Below, one piece after another: positions 1 through 8,249 of a stretch of 64,000 nucleotides of DNA (the first letter of the stretch is position 1; every line of letters starts with the position of its first letter). This stretch comes from CAVTWH01 sp963850915. Lineage in GTDB: Bacteria > Actinomycetota > Actinomycetes > Mycobacteriales > Micromonosporaceae. A model generated the notes under the pieces. The model was not told the DNA's origin. It saw only the letters and a list, made by a program, of their open reading frames with translations, and made no database searches. The DNA is taken from positions 868,001 through 932,000 of the forward strand of contig CAWKND010000004.1 in NCBI GenBank assembly GCA_963850915.1, in the 5' to 3' direction. The position numbers and the translations under genes are program-made.

Positions 1-246
1 GCTCCGGCGGTACCCACCGATCCGGCTCACCAGCCCGCACCCGCCGCGGCCCGACTGGCCGGCGCGGCCCGCAGCGGAGCGGCGACCGCGAAGGCCGCAG
101 CCGCCCGCCGGGTCCTCACCACCACGGTCGACGGCGACCTCGCGGTGACCGTTCGCCAGGACGGTCCGCTGCGCGCCACGCTGAGCGCCACCCGGACGCT
201 GCGTACCGACCGTGATCGCGGCCGGGACGCCCTCGCCCCGGTTTAG
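1..246 (+). CDS. C-terminal fragment of an unidentified protein (5' end outside window)
   Basis: The frame starting at base 1 is open and ends at TAG 244-246, giving 81 residues. The first 40 are an Ala/Pro/Arg-rich low-complexity stretch. The last 40 (RRVLTTTVDGDLAV, then VRQDGPLRATLSA) look like beta strands of a small C-terminal domain. I do not recognise the family and the start is missing. The stop is followed directly by a 16-bp tandem repeat array. Codon usage is the usual G/C-ending pattern, so the frame is probably real. Confidence 0.5.
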   Translation, partial: APAVPTDPAHQPAPAAARLAGAARSGAATAKAAAARRVLTTTVDGDLAVTVRQDGPLRATLSATRTLRTDRDRGRDALAPV

Positions 247-261
247 CGACGACAGGGTTAG

Positions 262-309
262 CGACCATCGCCTGTTTCGACCATCGCCTGTTTCGACCAT
301 CGTCTGTTT
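262..309. repeat. Three tandem copies of a 16-bp unit
   Basis: Units CGACCATCGCCTGTTT at 262-277 and 278-293 are identical; 294-309 has one change (GCC to GTC). A degenerate copy (TTAGCGAC) precedes them right after the upstream stop codon. The array lies 52 bp before the start of the VWA gene and may overlap its promoter. Confidence 0.85.
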
Positions 310-360
310 TAGGGACCACGGGTAGCACCACGATCAACGGCCACCTGGCACACTGGCCGC

Positions 361-2229
361 GTGATCTACCCGCCCCACCAGCGTGGTCGTAACGCAATTC
401 CCCTGGTCATCACGGCTGTCGTCGGTATCGTCGCGATCCTCTGCGGGTACGGCATCCTGCGCTTCGCCAGCACCGGCAACGGCGCGGGCGGCGCCGACGT
501 ACACCGCACGGGTTGTACGCCGGTACTGATCGCCTCCTCCAGCGGGAAGGCCGCGCTGCTGCAGAAGGTGGCCAACAGGTACAACAGCGGCAACCGGACC
601 TACGGCGACCGGAAGTGCGCCGACGTCACCGTGAAGCCGACCGCCTCCGGCGCGGCGGTGCAGGCACTCGCCTCCGGCTGGGACGCCAAGGAGATGGGCT
701 TCCCACAGCCGCAGGTGTGGGCGCCCGCCTCGTCGAGCTGGATCTCGGTGCTGCACCAGCAGGCGGGCACCAACGACAAGGCGGTCAAGCTGGCGGACGC
801 CAAGCCGCAGTCGATCGTGCAGACGCCGCTGGTACTGGCCATGCCCAAGCCGATGGCCGAGGCACTGGGCTGGCCGAACAGGCCGATCGGCTGGTCGGAC
901 ATCCTCGACCTCACGCAGAATCCGGCGGGCTGGGGCGCCTTGGGGCACCCCGAGTGGGGCTCGTTCAAGCTCGGCAAGACCAACCCCCACCTCTCCACCT
1001 CGGGGCTGAACGCGACCATCGGTGCGTACTTCGCCGCCACCGGGCGCTCCGCCGCCGCCGCCGGGCCGAACCCGACCGGGCCGAGCCCGACCGGGCAGGC
1101 GCTCACCGAGCAGGATCTGGCCGACCCGAAGGTGGTCGCCTTCGGTCAGGGGCTGGAGAGCAGCGTCGTGCACTACGGCGACACCACGCTGACCTTCCTG
1201 GCCAACCTGCTGGACGCCGACACGCACGGCGCGGGGCTGTCCTACGTCAGTGCGGTGGCGGTCGAGGAGAAGTCGGTGTGGGACTACAACACGGGCAACC
1301 CGAGTGGCGACCCGGCCACCGCCGGCAAGGGGCGCCGGCCGCAGGTACCGCTGGTGGCGGTGTACCCCAGGGAGGGCACGCTGCTCGCCGACAACCCGTA
1401 CGTCGAGCTCGCCGGGTTGACCGACGACCAGCGGGCCGGGGCCGAGGACTTCCTGTCGTACCTGCACGAGGCTGCCCAGCAGCAGACCTTCACCGACGCC
1501 GGGTTCCGTACCTACGACGGCAAGGCCGGCACCGCCGTCAGCACGGTCAACGGAATGCTGCCGGACGCCAAGTACACCGTTCTCAACGCGCCGCCGGCCG
1601 CGGTGGCCGGGAAGGCGCTCAGTGCCTGGGACAGCCAGCGCAAGCGGGCCCGGGTACTGATTGTGCTGGACGTGTCCGGGCCGATGGGCGAGCTGACCGA
1701 CAGTGGTCAGTCCAGGCTTGAACTGGCCAAGGCGGCGGCGAAACACGCCATCGCCCAGTTCGCCCCGGACGACGAGGTCGGGCTGTGGACCTTCGCCGCC
1801 CCGCTGGCCGGCGGCGACCTGCCCTACCGGGAGAACGTACCGATCGGGCTGGTCGCGCAGAACGCCAAGGCACTGGACCAGAGCATCGATCAGCTGACCG
1901 CCGGGGGTGGGACGGCGCTCTACGCGACCATCCGGGCGGCGCAGAAGTACCTGGTCGCCACCTCCGATCCGGAGCGGATCAACGCCGTGGTCGTACTCAG
2001 CGCCGGGCCGAACCAGTACGCCCCGGACGACAACCTCAACTCGCTGCTGAAGGATCTGGACACGAGCAAGCTGGCGAACCCGGTACCGGTGTTCACCGTC
2101 GCGTACGGCGACCACGCCGACCTGGACACCCTGAAGCAGATCTCGGGCGCGTCCCGGGCAGCGGCGTACGACGCCCGCGACCCGGCCACCATCACCAACG
2201 TGCTCAGCAAAGTCATCAGTAACTTCTGA
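361..2229 (+). CDS. Membrane-anchored substrate-binding and von Willebrand factor A (VWA) domain protein
   Basis: A 622-residue protein. Residues 12-35 form one hydrophobic segment (uncleaved anchor or signal), followed by a Gly/Ala linker. Residues about 50-400 resemble a periplasmic extracellular solute-binding domain (CTPVLIASSSGKAALLQKVA at its start). Residues about 430-620 are a VWA domain beginning VLIVLDVSGPMGEL. The usual MIDAS metal motif D-x-S-x-S is here D437-V-S-G-P, so the second serine is lost. The distal Thr region (GGTALYATIRAA) is present. GTG 361 is chosen because the hydrophobic segment follows at once. Ligand unknown; an extracytoplasmic binding or scaffold role is inferred from the domains. 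It stands 327 bp upstream of pspA on the same strand, without evidence of cotranscription. Confidence 0.8.
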   Translation: MIYPPHQRGRNAIPLVITAVVGIVAILCGYGILRFASTGNGAGGADVHRTGCTPVLIASSSGKAALLQKVANRYNSGNRTYGDRKCADVTVKPTASGAAVQALASGWDAKEMGFPQPQVWAPASSSWISVLHQQAGTNDKAVKLADAKPQSIVQTPLVLAMPKPMAEALGWPNRPIGWSDILDLTQNPAGWGALGHPEWGSFKLGKTNPHLSTSGLNATIGAYFAATGRSAAAAGPNPTGPSPTGQALTEQDLADPKVVAFGQGLESSVVHYGDTTLTFLANLLDADTHGAGLSYVSAVAVEEKSVWDYNTGNPSGDPATAGKGRRPQVPLVAVYPREGTLLADNPYVELAGLTDDQRAGAEDFLSYLHEAAQQQTFTDAGFRTYDGKAGTAVSTVNGMLPDAKYTVLNAPPAAVAGKALSAWDSQRKRARVLIVLDVSGPMGELTDSGQSRLELAKAAAKHAIAQFAPDDEVGLWTFAAPLAGGDLPYRENVPIGLVAQNAKALDQSIDQLTAGGGTALYATIRAAQKYLVATSDPERINAVVVLSAGPNQYAPDDNLNSLLKDLDTSKLANPVPVFTVAYGDHADLDTLKQISGASRAAAYDARDPATITNVLSKVISNF

Positions 2230-2556
2230 CCCGCGCGGGGCGGGCGTGTGCGGGCGTGGCCGGTGATCACCCGGGGGTGCACCGGCGACTGTAGTGGTGG
2301 GGGATACTCCAGCGGTGGGGTTGAAGCACCAGACCACCGATGCGGGCGGGCCGGCCGGGACTGAGGAGCGGCACCGCCGGGTGTTGGCCCGCGACTCACC
2401 GGCGCGGGACACTGGAGCGACACCCGCGGCGGGGGCGGCGTGAGCGACTGGCCGGCGCCTGCCACCATGGGACAACTGGTCGGGACGCCGGCCCGGCGGA
2501 CACCGATGATCAACTGACTTACACCAACAGTCGAAGGCCGAGAGGAAACCGCAGAG

Positions 2557-3426
2557 ATGGCGAACCCGTTCGTCAAGGGTTGGCGTTACTTGATGGCGCT
2601 CTTCGGGGCCAAGATCGACGAGTACGCCGACCCCAAGGTGCAGATCCAGCAGGCCGTCGAGGACGCGCAGCGGCAGCACCAGGCCCTGGTCCAGCAGGCG
2701 GCGGCCGTGATCGGCAACCAGCGCCAGCTGGAGATGAAGCTGTCCCGGACCATCGACGAGGTGGCCAAGCTGCAGGCCTCGGCGCGCCAGGCACTGGTCC
2801 TCGCGGACCGGTCGCGGGCAGCGGGTAACGAGGAGGAGGCGGTCCGGTACGAGCAGACCGCGCAGACCTTCGCCACCCAGCTGGTCGCCTCCGAGCAGTC
2901 GATGGAGGACCTCAAGACGCTGCACGACCAGGCGCTGGCCGCGGCCGGGCAGGCCCGCAAGGCGGTCGAGAACAACGCGCACGTTCTGCAGCAGAAGCTC
3001 GCCGAGCGCACCAAGCTGCTCAGCCAGCTGGAGCAGGCCAAGATGCAGGAGACGGTGGCCAAGTCGCTCGAGGGGATGAGCCAGCTCGCCGCACCGGGCA
3101 ACACGCCTTCGCTGGACGAGGTACGCGAGAAGATCGAGAAGCGGTACGCCACCGCGATGGGGCGCGCCGAACTCGCCTCGAACTCGGTCGAGGGCCGGAT
3201 GCTCGAAGTGCAGAAGTCCACCCTGGACATGGCCGGCGCCTCGCGCCTCGACCAGATCCGGGCGAGCATGGCCGGCGACCAGCTGGCCGTCGCCCCGGCA
3301 CCGACGGCCGTCGCGGGTGCCGCGCCCGGCACGGCGCAGGCGGCTGCCCAGAAGGACGCCAGCATCTCCCGGCTCGACGAGATCCGCGCCAACATGGCGA
3401 AAGACAAGGACCAGGCCGCCGGCTGA
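2557..3426 (+). CDS. pspA: Phage shock protein A (PspA/IM30 family)
   Basis: PspA proteins are ESCRT-III-like membrane-binding coiled-coil proteins that stabilise the inner membrane under envelope stress. This 289-residue copy starts MANPFVKGWRYLMALFGAKI, typical of the amphipathic N-terminal helix, then reads as nearly continuous charged/Gln-rich coiled coil to about residue 225. The C-terminal tail carries a near-duplicated motif, SRLDQIRASMAGD (about 228) and SRLDEIRANMAKD (about 271), separated by an Ala/Pro linker. Start ATG 2557 is preceded by GAGGAAA. The gene downstream is pspM, as in other actinobacteria, where pspA is under ClgR control; no ClgR gene is visible here. The upstream 2230-2556 gap holds no further gene that I can support. 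Confidence 0.92.
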   Translation: MANPFVKGWRYLMALFGAKIDEYADPKVQIQQAVEDAQRQHQALVQQAAAVIGNQRQLEMKLSRTIDEVAKLQASARQALVLADRSRAAGNEEEAVRYEQTAQTFATQLVASEQSMEDLKTLHDQALAAAGQARKAVENNAHVLQQKLAERTKLLSQLEQAKMQETVAKSLEGMSQLAAPGNTPSLDEVREKIEKRYATAMGRAELASNSVEGRMLEVQKSTLDMAGASRLDQIRASMAGDQLAVAPAPTAVAGAAPGTAQAAAQKDASISRLDEIRANMAKDKDQAAG

Positions 3427-3620
3427 GCCACCCGGCTCACTCCGGCCACCCGGCTCACTCCGGCCGGACGGCACGACGGAACCACGGCACGACGGAACCA
3501 GGGCACGACGGACCAGGCACCACGGAACCAGGGCACGACGGACCAGGGCACCACGGAACCAGGGCACGACGGACCAGGGCACCACGGAACCGGGGCACGA
3601 CGGAACCAGGGCACGACGGG
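3427..3620. repeat. Minisatellite-like tandem repeats between pspA and pspM
   Basis: Immediately after the pspA stop are two perfect 18-bp copies (GCCACCCGGCTCACTCCG, 3427-3444 and 3445-3462). From about 3470 a second array follows, built from alternating 15/16-bp units such as GGACCAGGGCACCAC and GGAACCAGGGCACGAC; composite 30/31-bp units lie at 3510-3539, 3540-3570 and 3571-3601. It is open on the minus strand, which creates spurious long reading frames. It separates pspA from pspM by 282 bp. Confidence 0.9.
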
Positions 3621-3708
3621 TCAGGGCGCGGGGGAGTGCTCCCGCGACCCGGCCCGACCGGCGGTCGGCGTTGACGCGTCGACCGGTCGGTGGCGGGAGG
3701 GGGCGGTT

Positions 3709-4455
3709 GTGGTGGATCCACGAGGCCGGCACCTGCGGCGGCTACGCCGGCTGCGCGGCTCGGCACGGCGGTGGAGCGTACTGGCCGGGGTGCTGGGCGG
3801 TGCCACGGCTGTACTCGTGCCGTACCAGGGACTCGGCTGGCCGGATGCCGTGTGGGCGGCCCTTTTCGGGGGCAGTGCCGCGCTGACCTGGTGGCGCTGG
3901 AGCGATCTGCGTGAGCTGGCGGCGCAGCCGGTACCGGACGCGGTGGCACCCGGACCGTTCGATCCACTGCGCCAGCTTCAGGCTGCGGTGTCCCGGTTCC
4001 CGGCCGGGCGCAGTGCCCTCGCTGAGGTACGCCGGCTGCAGTCGCGCACGCGGGTACGCGGCTCCTCGGTCGTACCGGCGTTCCAGCGGCTGGACTCGGC
4101 CTCTCGTACCATGGTCGGGCTGGCCGGGCGGCTCGGGCCGGCGGCCTCCTCGGCGGTACTCGACGCGAGCGTGGCCGAGCAGGCACTGCGTGACCTCGGT
4201 GAACGTACGGCAGCGGTGGAGCGGGCGCTGAGCCTGGCGCCACGCGACGCCAACCTGACCGCCGCGCATGCCGACCTGCTCCGCCAGTTCACCGAGGGCG
4301 TGGAGGCGTACGAGCAGCTGGTCGCGGCGGCCGCCGGGTGCGTGGCCGAGGATGGGCGTACCAACGTGGACAGCATCTCGCTACACCGGCTGCGCGAGGC
4401 GACGGATCTGCTGCGCGGCATGGCCGACGGCTTCGTGGAGTTCCGCACCGCCTGA
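3709..4455 (+). CDS. pspM: Phage shock envelope-stress membrane protein PspM
   Basis: A 248-residue protein with two adjacent hydrophobic segments (about 24-43 and 46-64, the second ending ALTWWRW) in a basic N-terminal context, followed by an Arg/Leu/Ala-rich cytoplasmic helical domain. That architecture plus the position directly after pspA matches actinobacterial PspM (Rv2743c in M. tuberculosis), the partner that tethers PspA to the membrane. GTG 3709 is the earliest sensible start. The stop codon is the first of several TGA copies in an 8-bp tandem repeat. The identification rests more on context and topology than on sequence motifs, so another small actinobacterial membrane protein remains possible. 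Confidence 0.75.
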   Translation: MVDPRGRHLRRLRRLRGSARRWSVLAGVLGGATAVLVPYQGLGWPDAVWAALFGGSAALTWWRWSDLRELAAQPVPDAVAPGPFDPLRQLQAAVSRFPAGRSALAEVRRLQSRTRVRGSSVVPAFQRLDSASRTMVGLAGRLGPAASSAVLDASVAEQALRDLGERTAAVERALSLAPRDANLTAAHADLLRQFTEGVEAYEQLVAAAAGCVAEDGRTNVDSISLHRLREATDLLRGMADGFVEFRTA

Positions 4456-4488
4456 CCGCCTGACCGCCTGACCGCCTGACCGCCTGAC
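4449..4488. repeat. Five tandem copies of CGCCTGAC spanning the pspM stop codon
   Basis: Perfect 8-bp units run from 4449 to 4488. The pspM stop TGA (4453-4455) lies in the first unit, so each later unit repeats a TGA, cycling through the three frames because 8 is not a multiple of 3. It lies 14 bp from the convergent nei stop. Confidence 0.95.
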
Positions 4489-4502
4489 GCGACTCACATG
4501 GC

Positions 4503-5309
4503 TCAGGACTGCGGCGGTTCGTGGCCGGGGAGCGCCGGCTGGCATACCGGGCACCAGTAGGTGATCCGCTCGCCCTGGTCGAGCTTGCGGACCAACGTGC
4601 CGCAGCGCCGGCACGGGAGGTTGCGGCGGCCGTACACCCATTGGGTTTCGCCTCTGCGCAGGCTTCCGGTTGTTACCTGCTCCCACCTACCCTTGTTGGA
4701 TACCAACAGTTTCCGCGCCAGCTCGACCAGCGCGGCCAGATCGTCCACAGTGGACACCGGCCGCCACGGCGAAAGTCCGCGCAGGAAAAGCACTTCGGCC
4801 TTGTAGAGGTTGCCGATGCCGGCCAGGTTGCGCTGGTCGAGCAGCGCCTCGGCGATGCTGCGCTCGGGCTGCGCGGTCAGCCGGCGGACCGCCTCGGCGG
4901 CGTCCCAGTCCGGCCCGAGCAGGTCCGGCCCGAGGTGGTCGACCAGCTCACCCTCGCGGTCGGTCGGGACCAGGGCAACTTCGTGCAGGTGGTACCCGAC
5001 GGCCACCACCGTCTCCGCGTAGAGCGCGACCCGCACCAGATGCGCCGGGCCGCCGGTCCAGCGCTGGCCCGACCGGTACGCCCGCCAGGAGCCGTCCATC
5101 CGCAGGTGCGAGTGGAGCGTCCAGTGCTTTCCGTTGCGCTGCAAGCGAAGCAGCAGGTGCTTGCCCCGGCACGCCGACTCCAGCACGGTGGCACCGACCA
5201 GATCCGTGGTGGCCAGCTTGGGTACCCGGAAGTCGGAGCGGCGCAGCACCTGGCCGACCAGCGGGTCGAGCAGCCGCGCCGTGTTCCAGACGGTATCCCC
5301 CTCGGGCAC
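4503..5309 (-). CDS. nei: Fpg/Nei family DNA glycosylase-AP lyase (endonuclease VIII)
   Basis: Base-excision repair enzyme removing oxidised pyrimidines and nicking the abasic site. The mature N-terminus Pro2-Glu3 (MPEGDTVWNTARLL) supplies the Schiff-base nucleophile and catalytic acid, and Lys50 is the beta-turn lysine. An H2TH segment reads LLDQRNLAGIGNLYKAEVLF, and a C-terminal zinc finger has Cys233, Cys236, Cys253 and Cys256. Length 268 is normal for the family. MPEGD (rather than MPELPE) favours Nei over Fpg/MutM. It is last in a minus-strand run after the SAM hydrolase (60-bp gap). In M. tuberculosis nei (Rv3297) is next to lhr (Rv3296); here lhr lies about 6.6 kb away. Confidence 0.9.
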   Translation of the reverse strand: MPEGDTVWNTARLLDPLVGQVLRRSDFRVPKLATTDLVGATVLESACRGKHLLLRLQRNGKHWTLHSHLRMDGSWRAYRSGQRWTGGPAHLVRVALYAETVVAVGYHLHEVALVPTDREGELVDHLGPDLLGPDWDAAEAVRRLTAQPERSIAEALLDQRNLAGIGNLYKAEVLFLRGLSPWRPVSTVDDLAALVELARKLLVSNKGRWEQVTTGSLRRGETQWVYGRRNLPCRRCGTLVRKLDQGERITYWCPVCQPALPGHEPPQS

Positions 5310-5369
5310 CCCACCATCCTGCCGCAGGCCGCCGGCGCCCGCCGGACGGGGATGTCACCGAATTGCGGT

Positions 5370-6161
5370 TCAGCGGGACAGGCGGACCATGTCGCCGGGG
5401 GAGAGGCGCAGCAGGTGGGCAGCGCTGGCGCCGTTGACGGCGATGGCCACCAGCCCGGCGGAGTCGACGAAGACCACCGGCTCGCCGGGCGGCCCGTCGG
5501 CGAAGGTACGCCCGAGGGTGACCGGCCGGCCGTCGAGCTGGATGCGCTGCGGCCAACCGGAGAGCGTGTCGCCGGGAGCCGCCAGCTGTACGTTGCCGTA
5601 CTGGTCGACGGTGGACACCTCTGCCTCCACGAAGCCGGAGCCCTGAGTTACCAACGGTTCCGGCAGGCGTACCAGGGTGGCCGGGTCGAGCTCCGGGCCG
5701 GCACCGGCGAGCGCCTGCCCAGCCGCGAGACGGGCGGCTACCGGGGTGAAGATGTCCCGGCCGTGGAAGGTGGCGCTCACCGGATGGCGGTGCCACTGGG
5801 CGTTGGTGAGGGCGACGGCGGCGCTGACTCCGCCGAGTGCGGTGGCTGCCGGGAACAGCAGGCCGTTGTCCGGGCCGACCAGCAGGCCGTTCGGTGTCGC
5901 CAGGGCAACCGCTCTGCGGTGGGTACCGACACCCGGGTCCACCACGGCGATGTGTACCGCGAGCGGCAGGTGCGGTACCGCCTGGGCGAGCAGCCGGGCG
6001 CCCCGGGTCACGTCCTGCGCGGGTACCAGGTGGCTCACGTCGATGACCCGGACGTGCGGCGCGTCCACGGCCAGTACCCCGTGCAGCATCGCGGCGAAGC
6101 CGTCGGTCAGGCCGTAGTCGGTGGTCAGCGTTGCCCAGTCGTAGCGCGGCATATCCCGCAC
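5370..6161 (-). CDS. SAM hydrolase / SAM-dependent halogenase-fold protein (DUF62)
   Basis: Members hydrolyse S-adenosylmethionine to adenosine and methionine using an activated water. Visible family motifs are the N-terminal WATLTTDYGLTDGFAAMLHG, the HIAVVDPGVGTHRRA segment with the conserved PGVG, and the VGPDNGLL motif before the C-terminal domain. The length of 263 is normal. ATG 6161 or ATG 6149 (MPRYDW) could both start the protein. It is separated from the upstream thioesterase gene by 44 bp and from nei by 60 bp, all on the minus strand, so cotranscription is plausible. No halogenase-specific loop is evident, so simple SAM hydrolysis is the more likely activity. Confidence 0.88.
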   Translation of the reverse strand: MRDMPRYDWATLTTDYGLTDGFAAMLHGVLAVDAPHVRVIDVSHLVPAQDVTRGARLLAQAVPHLPLAVHIAVVDPGVGTHRRAVALATPNGLLVGPDNGLLFPAATALGGVSAAVALTNAQWHRHPVSATFHGRDIFTPVAARLAAGQALAGAGPELDPATLVRLPEPLVTQGSGFVEAEVSTVDQYGNVQLAAPGDTLSGWPQRIQLDGRPVTLGRTFADGPPGEPVVFVDSAGLVAIAVNGASAAHLLRLSPGDMVRLSR

Positions 6162-6205
6162 CCTACGACGGCCGCGCCCGGTGGCTCGCCAAAAAGCGGC
6201 AGCGG

Positions 6206-6712
6206 TCAGGCCGCGGGCAGGTCGAACAGGACGCAGGTGGAGGTGGCGTGCGCGCAGAGCTTGCCGGCGGCGTCGAAGAGCCGGGCCTCGGCCAGCGCCG
6301 TGGTGCGCCCCTGGGAGAGCAGCGCCCCGACCGCGCGCAGCTGTCCGGAGTGGATGGTCACCGGGCGCAGGAACTTCACGTTCAGATCCAGGCTGGTGTA
6401 CCCGCGCCCGGCCGGCAGCACCGTGTGTACCGTGCAGCCGGCCGCCGAGTCGAGCAGCGTACTGATCACGCCGCCGTGTACCGAGCCCAGCGGGTTGTAG
6501 TGGAACTCCTGTGGCGTCAACAGGAACGCGACCTGGCCCGCCTCGACCTCGAAGCCGTCGATGCCGATGGTCTGCATGATCGGCGGGGGTGGCAGCTCGC
6601 CGGCCTCCATGGCGCGCAGCAACTCCAGGCCACTGCGCCGGCCGACCAGGGCCGCTCCGGCGAACGGGTCGGACCAGGAGTACGTGCGCTCGCGTACCTG
6701 CGTCTGGGTCAT
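6206..6712 (-). CDS. PaaI-family hotdog-fold thioesterase
   Basis: A 168-residue single hotdog domain. The signature G-S-V-H-G-G followed by VISTLLDSAAG is the active-site helix of PaaI-type acyl-CoA thioesterases; the preceding FHYNPLG segment and the later KFLRPV strand fit the fold. The frame is open further upstream, but ATG 6712 (MTQTQVRER) is chosen because upstream codons run through the divergent HxlR promoter and gene. Substrate unknown. The 55-bp gap to the divergent HxlR-type regulator contains a dyad, suggesting this gene, and possibly the SAM hydrolase and nei behind it, is under that regulator. Confidence 0.85.
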   Translation of the reverse strand: MTQTQVRERTYSWSDPFAGAALVGRRSGLELLRAMEAGELPPPPIMQTIGIDGFEVEAGQVAFLLTPQEFHYNPLGSVHGGVISTLLDSAAGCTVHTVLPAGRGYTSLDLNVKFLRPVTIHSGQLRAVGALLSQGRTTALAEARLFDAAGKLCAHATSTCVLFDLPAA

Positions 6713-6737
6713 GACTTCAGCGTCGCCACGGTTGCTG

Positions 6738-6754
6738 AGTCTGTCAAGCAGACT
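6738..6754. promoter_or_regulatory. Inverted repeat in the thioesterase/HxlR divergent promoter
   Basis: AGTCTG (6738-6743) and CAGACT (6749-6754) are perfect arms around TCAAG, centred in the 55-bp gap between two divergent starts. HxlR regulators bind such dyads near their own genes, so this is a candidate operator. Confidence 0.55.
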
Positions 6755-6767
6755 TAGGCTGGTACGT

Positions 6768-7274
6768 GTGAGACCTACAGCACTGGACTGGTCGGCGGAG
6801 AACTGCACGCTCGGGCGCGCCATGGAGATCCTCGGCGAGCGCTGGAGCGTGCTCGTACTCCGCGAGGTCTTCCAGGGCATCCGCCGCTTCGAGGACATTC
6901 GGGTGCGTACCCCCGTCCCCCGGCAGGTACTCAGCGACCGGCTGCGCACCCTGGTCGACCACGGAATCCTGGTCCGCCACCGCTACCAGGAGCCGGGCGA
7001 GCGGGCGCGGGAGGAGTACCGGCTGACGCGCAAGGGCTTCGACCTCTACCCGGTACTCGCGGCGCTGCGCGACTGGGGCGACGCGTACCTCGCCGGGCCG
7101 GAGGGCTCGCCGATGGAGCTGGTACACCGGGACTGTGGGGCGCCGGTACACGCCGAACTGCACTGTGCCGCCGGCCACCACATCCCGCCCGGCCGCGACG
7201 TGGTTCCCCGCCCCGGCCCCGGCGCCCGCCCGCTGGTTGCCTCAGATAAAAGAGCAAGAGCGGGGGCGCTCTGA
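6768..7274 (+). CDS. HxlR-family winged-helix transcriptional regulator
   Basis: 168 residues from GTG 6768. The diagnostic HxlR start is present: C at residue 14 of ENCTLGRAMEILGERW, then LREVFQGIRRFEDI, the recognition segment RQVLSDRLRTLVDHGILVR, and the wing region REEYRLTRKGFDLYP. The conserved Cys of redox- or aldehyde-sensing HxlR members is kept. The C-terminal tail has a possible metal- or redox-active Cys/His cluster (HRDCGAPVHAELHCAAGHH), common in this family. It ends 12 bp before the LLM oxidoreductase gene, so those two are likely one operon, divergent from the thioesterase. Confidence 0.88.
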   Translation: MRPTALDWSAENCTLGRAMEILGERWSVLVLREVFQGIRRFEDIRVRTPVPRQVLSDRLRTLVDHGILVRHRYQEPGERAREEYRLTRKGFDLYPVLAALRDWGDAYLAGPEGSPMELVHRDCGAPVHAELHCAAGHHIPPGRDVVPRPGPGARPLVASDKRARAGAL

Positions 7275-7286
7275 CAGGATCGGGGG

Positions 7287-8213
7287 ATGCGGCTCGCGGT
7301 CTTCATCGAACCTCAGCTGGGCGCCTCCTACGGCGAGCAGCTACGCCTCGCCCGGCACGCCGAGGAGCTGGGCTTCGAGGGTTTCTTCCGGTCCGACCAC
7401 TTCCTGACCATGGGTGGCTCCAGCGGGCTACCCGGCCCGACCGACTCGTGGGCAACGCTGGCCGCACTCGCCGTGCAGACCGAAACGATCCGGCTGGGTA
7501 CGTTGGTTACCTCGGGTACCTTCCGGCTGCCCGGGCTGCTCGCGATCACCGTGGCGCAGGTCGACCAGATGAGTGGCGGCCGGGTGGAACTCGGGCTCGG
7601 CGCCGGCTGGTACGAGCAGGAGCACCGGGCCTATGGGATCCCGTTCCCGCCGGTACGCGAGCGCTTCGACCGGCTGGAGGAGCAGCTCGCGATCATCACC
7701 GGGCTGTGGTCGACCCGGGAGGGCGACACGTTCACCTTCCGGGGCGGCTACTACGACCTCTACGATTCGCCGGCGCTGCCCAAGCCGGTACAGCAGCCGG
7801 GGCCGCCGGTGATCGTCGGCGGGACCGGCGCGAAGCGTACGCCGATGCTGGCCGCGCGCTATGCCGACGAGTACAACGTCGCCTTCGTCTCGGTTGCCGA
7901 CGCGGCCGCCGCGTTCGAGCGCGCCGCGGTCGCCTGCGAGCAGGAGGGGCGGGACGCGGTCGGGCACGGGCCGCTGGTGCTCTCCACCGCGCAGACCATC
8001 GTCTGCGGTCGGGACGACGACGAGGTTGCCCGGCGGCGGGTGGCGGCCGGTGGCGCGCCCCGGTTCGCCGGTACCCCCGGGCAGGTGGTGGACCAGATCG
8101 GCGAGTACCTCGACCTCGGCGTCAGCCGGGTCTTCCTGCAGATCATCAACCTCGCCGACCTGGACCACCTGGAGCTCATCGCCGAAGCGGTGGCGCCGCA
8201 GCTGCCCGCCTGA
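7287..8213 (+). CDS. LLM-class F420-dependent oxidoreductase
   Basis: A 308-residue TIM-barrel protein of the luciferase-like monooxygenase superfamily. It opens with MRLAVFIEPQLGASYGEQL, includes the FFRSDHFLT segment used by F420-binding members, the ETIRLGTLVTSGTFR strand, GGRVELGLGAGWYEQEH, the conserved PVIVGGTG motif and a C-terminal GTPGQVVDQIGEYLDLGVSR helix. F420 rather than FMN is inferred from similarity to actinobacterial LLM families. Substrate unknown. It follows the HxlR gene by 12 bp. Its stop is followed by an imperfect 18-bp duplication shared with the end of the convergent gene. Confidence 0.88.
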   Translation: MRLAVFIEPQLGASYGEQLRLARHAEELGFEGFFRSDHFLTMGGSSGLPGPTDSWATLAALAVQTETIRLGTLVTSGTFRLPGLLAITVAQVDQMSGGRVELGLGAGWYEQEHRAYGIPFPPVRERFDRLEEQLAIITGLWSTREGDTFTFRGGYYDLYDSPALPKPVQQPGPPVIVGGTGAKRTPMLAARYADEYNVAFVSVADAAAAFERAAVACEQEGRDAVGHGPLVLSTAQTIVCGRDDDEVARRRVAAGGAPRFAGTPGQVVDQIGEYLDLGVSRVFLQIINLADLDHLELIAEAVAPQLPA

Positions 8214-8249
8214 TCCCCGGGCCGCTCAGGATTCCCGGCCGCTCAGGGA
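8214..8249. repeat. Imperfect 18-bp tandem duplication at the meeting of two gene ends
   Basis: TCCCCGGGCCGCTCAGGA (8214-8231) and TTCCCGGCCGCTCAGGGA (8232-8249). The second unit contains the stop codon of the minus-strand quinone oxidoreductase (TCA, 8243-8245). Direct repeat of the type seen at other gene ends in this window. Confidence 0.6.

Noticed and set aside
334..3732. 1132-residue open frame on the minus strand opposite the VWA and pspA genes
   Set aside because: It is antisense to two genes with clear family motifs; its composition (Arg/Gly/Pro/Val) reflects the antisense of GC-rich codons and the 31-bp repeats.
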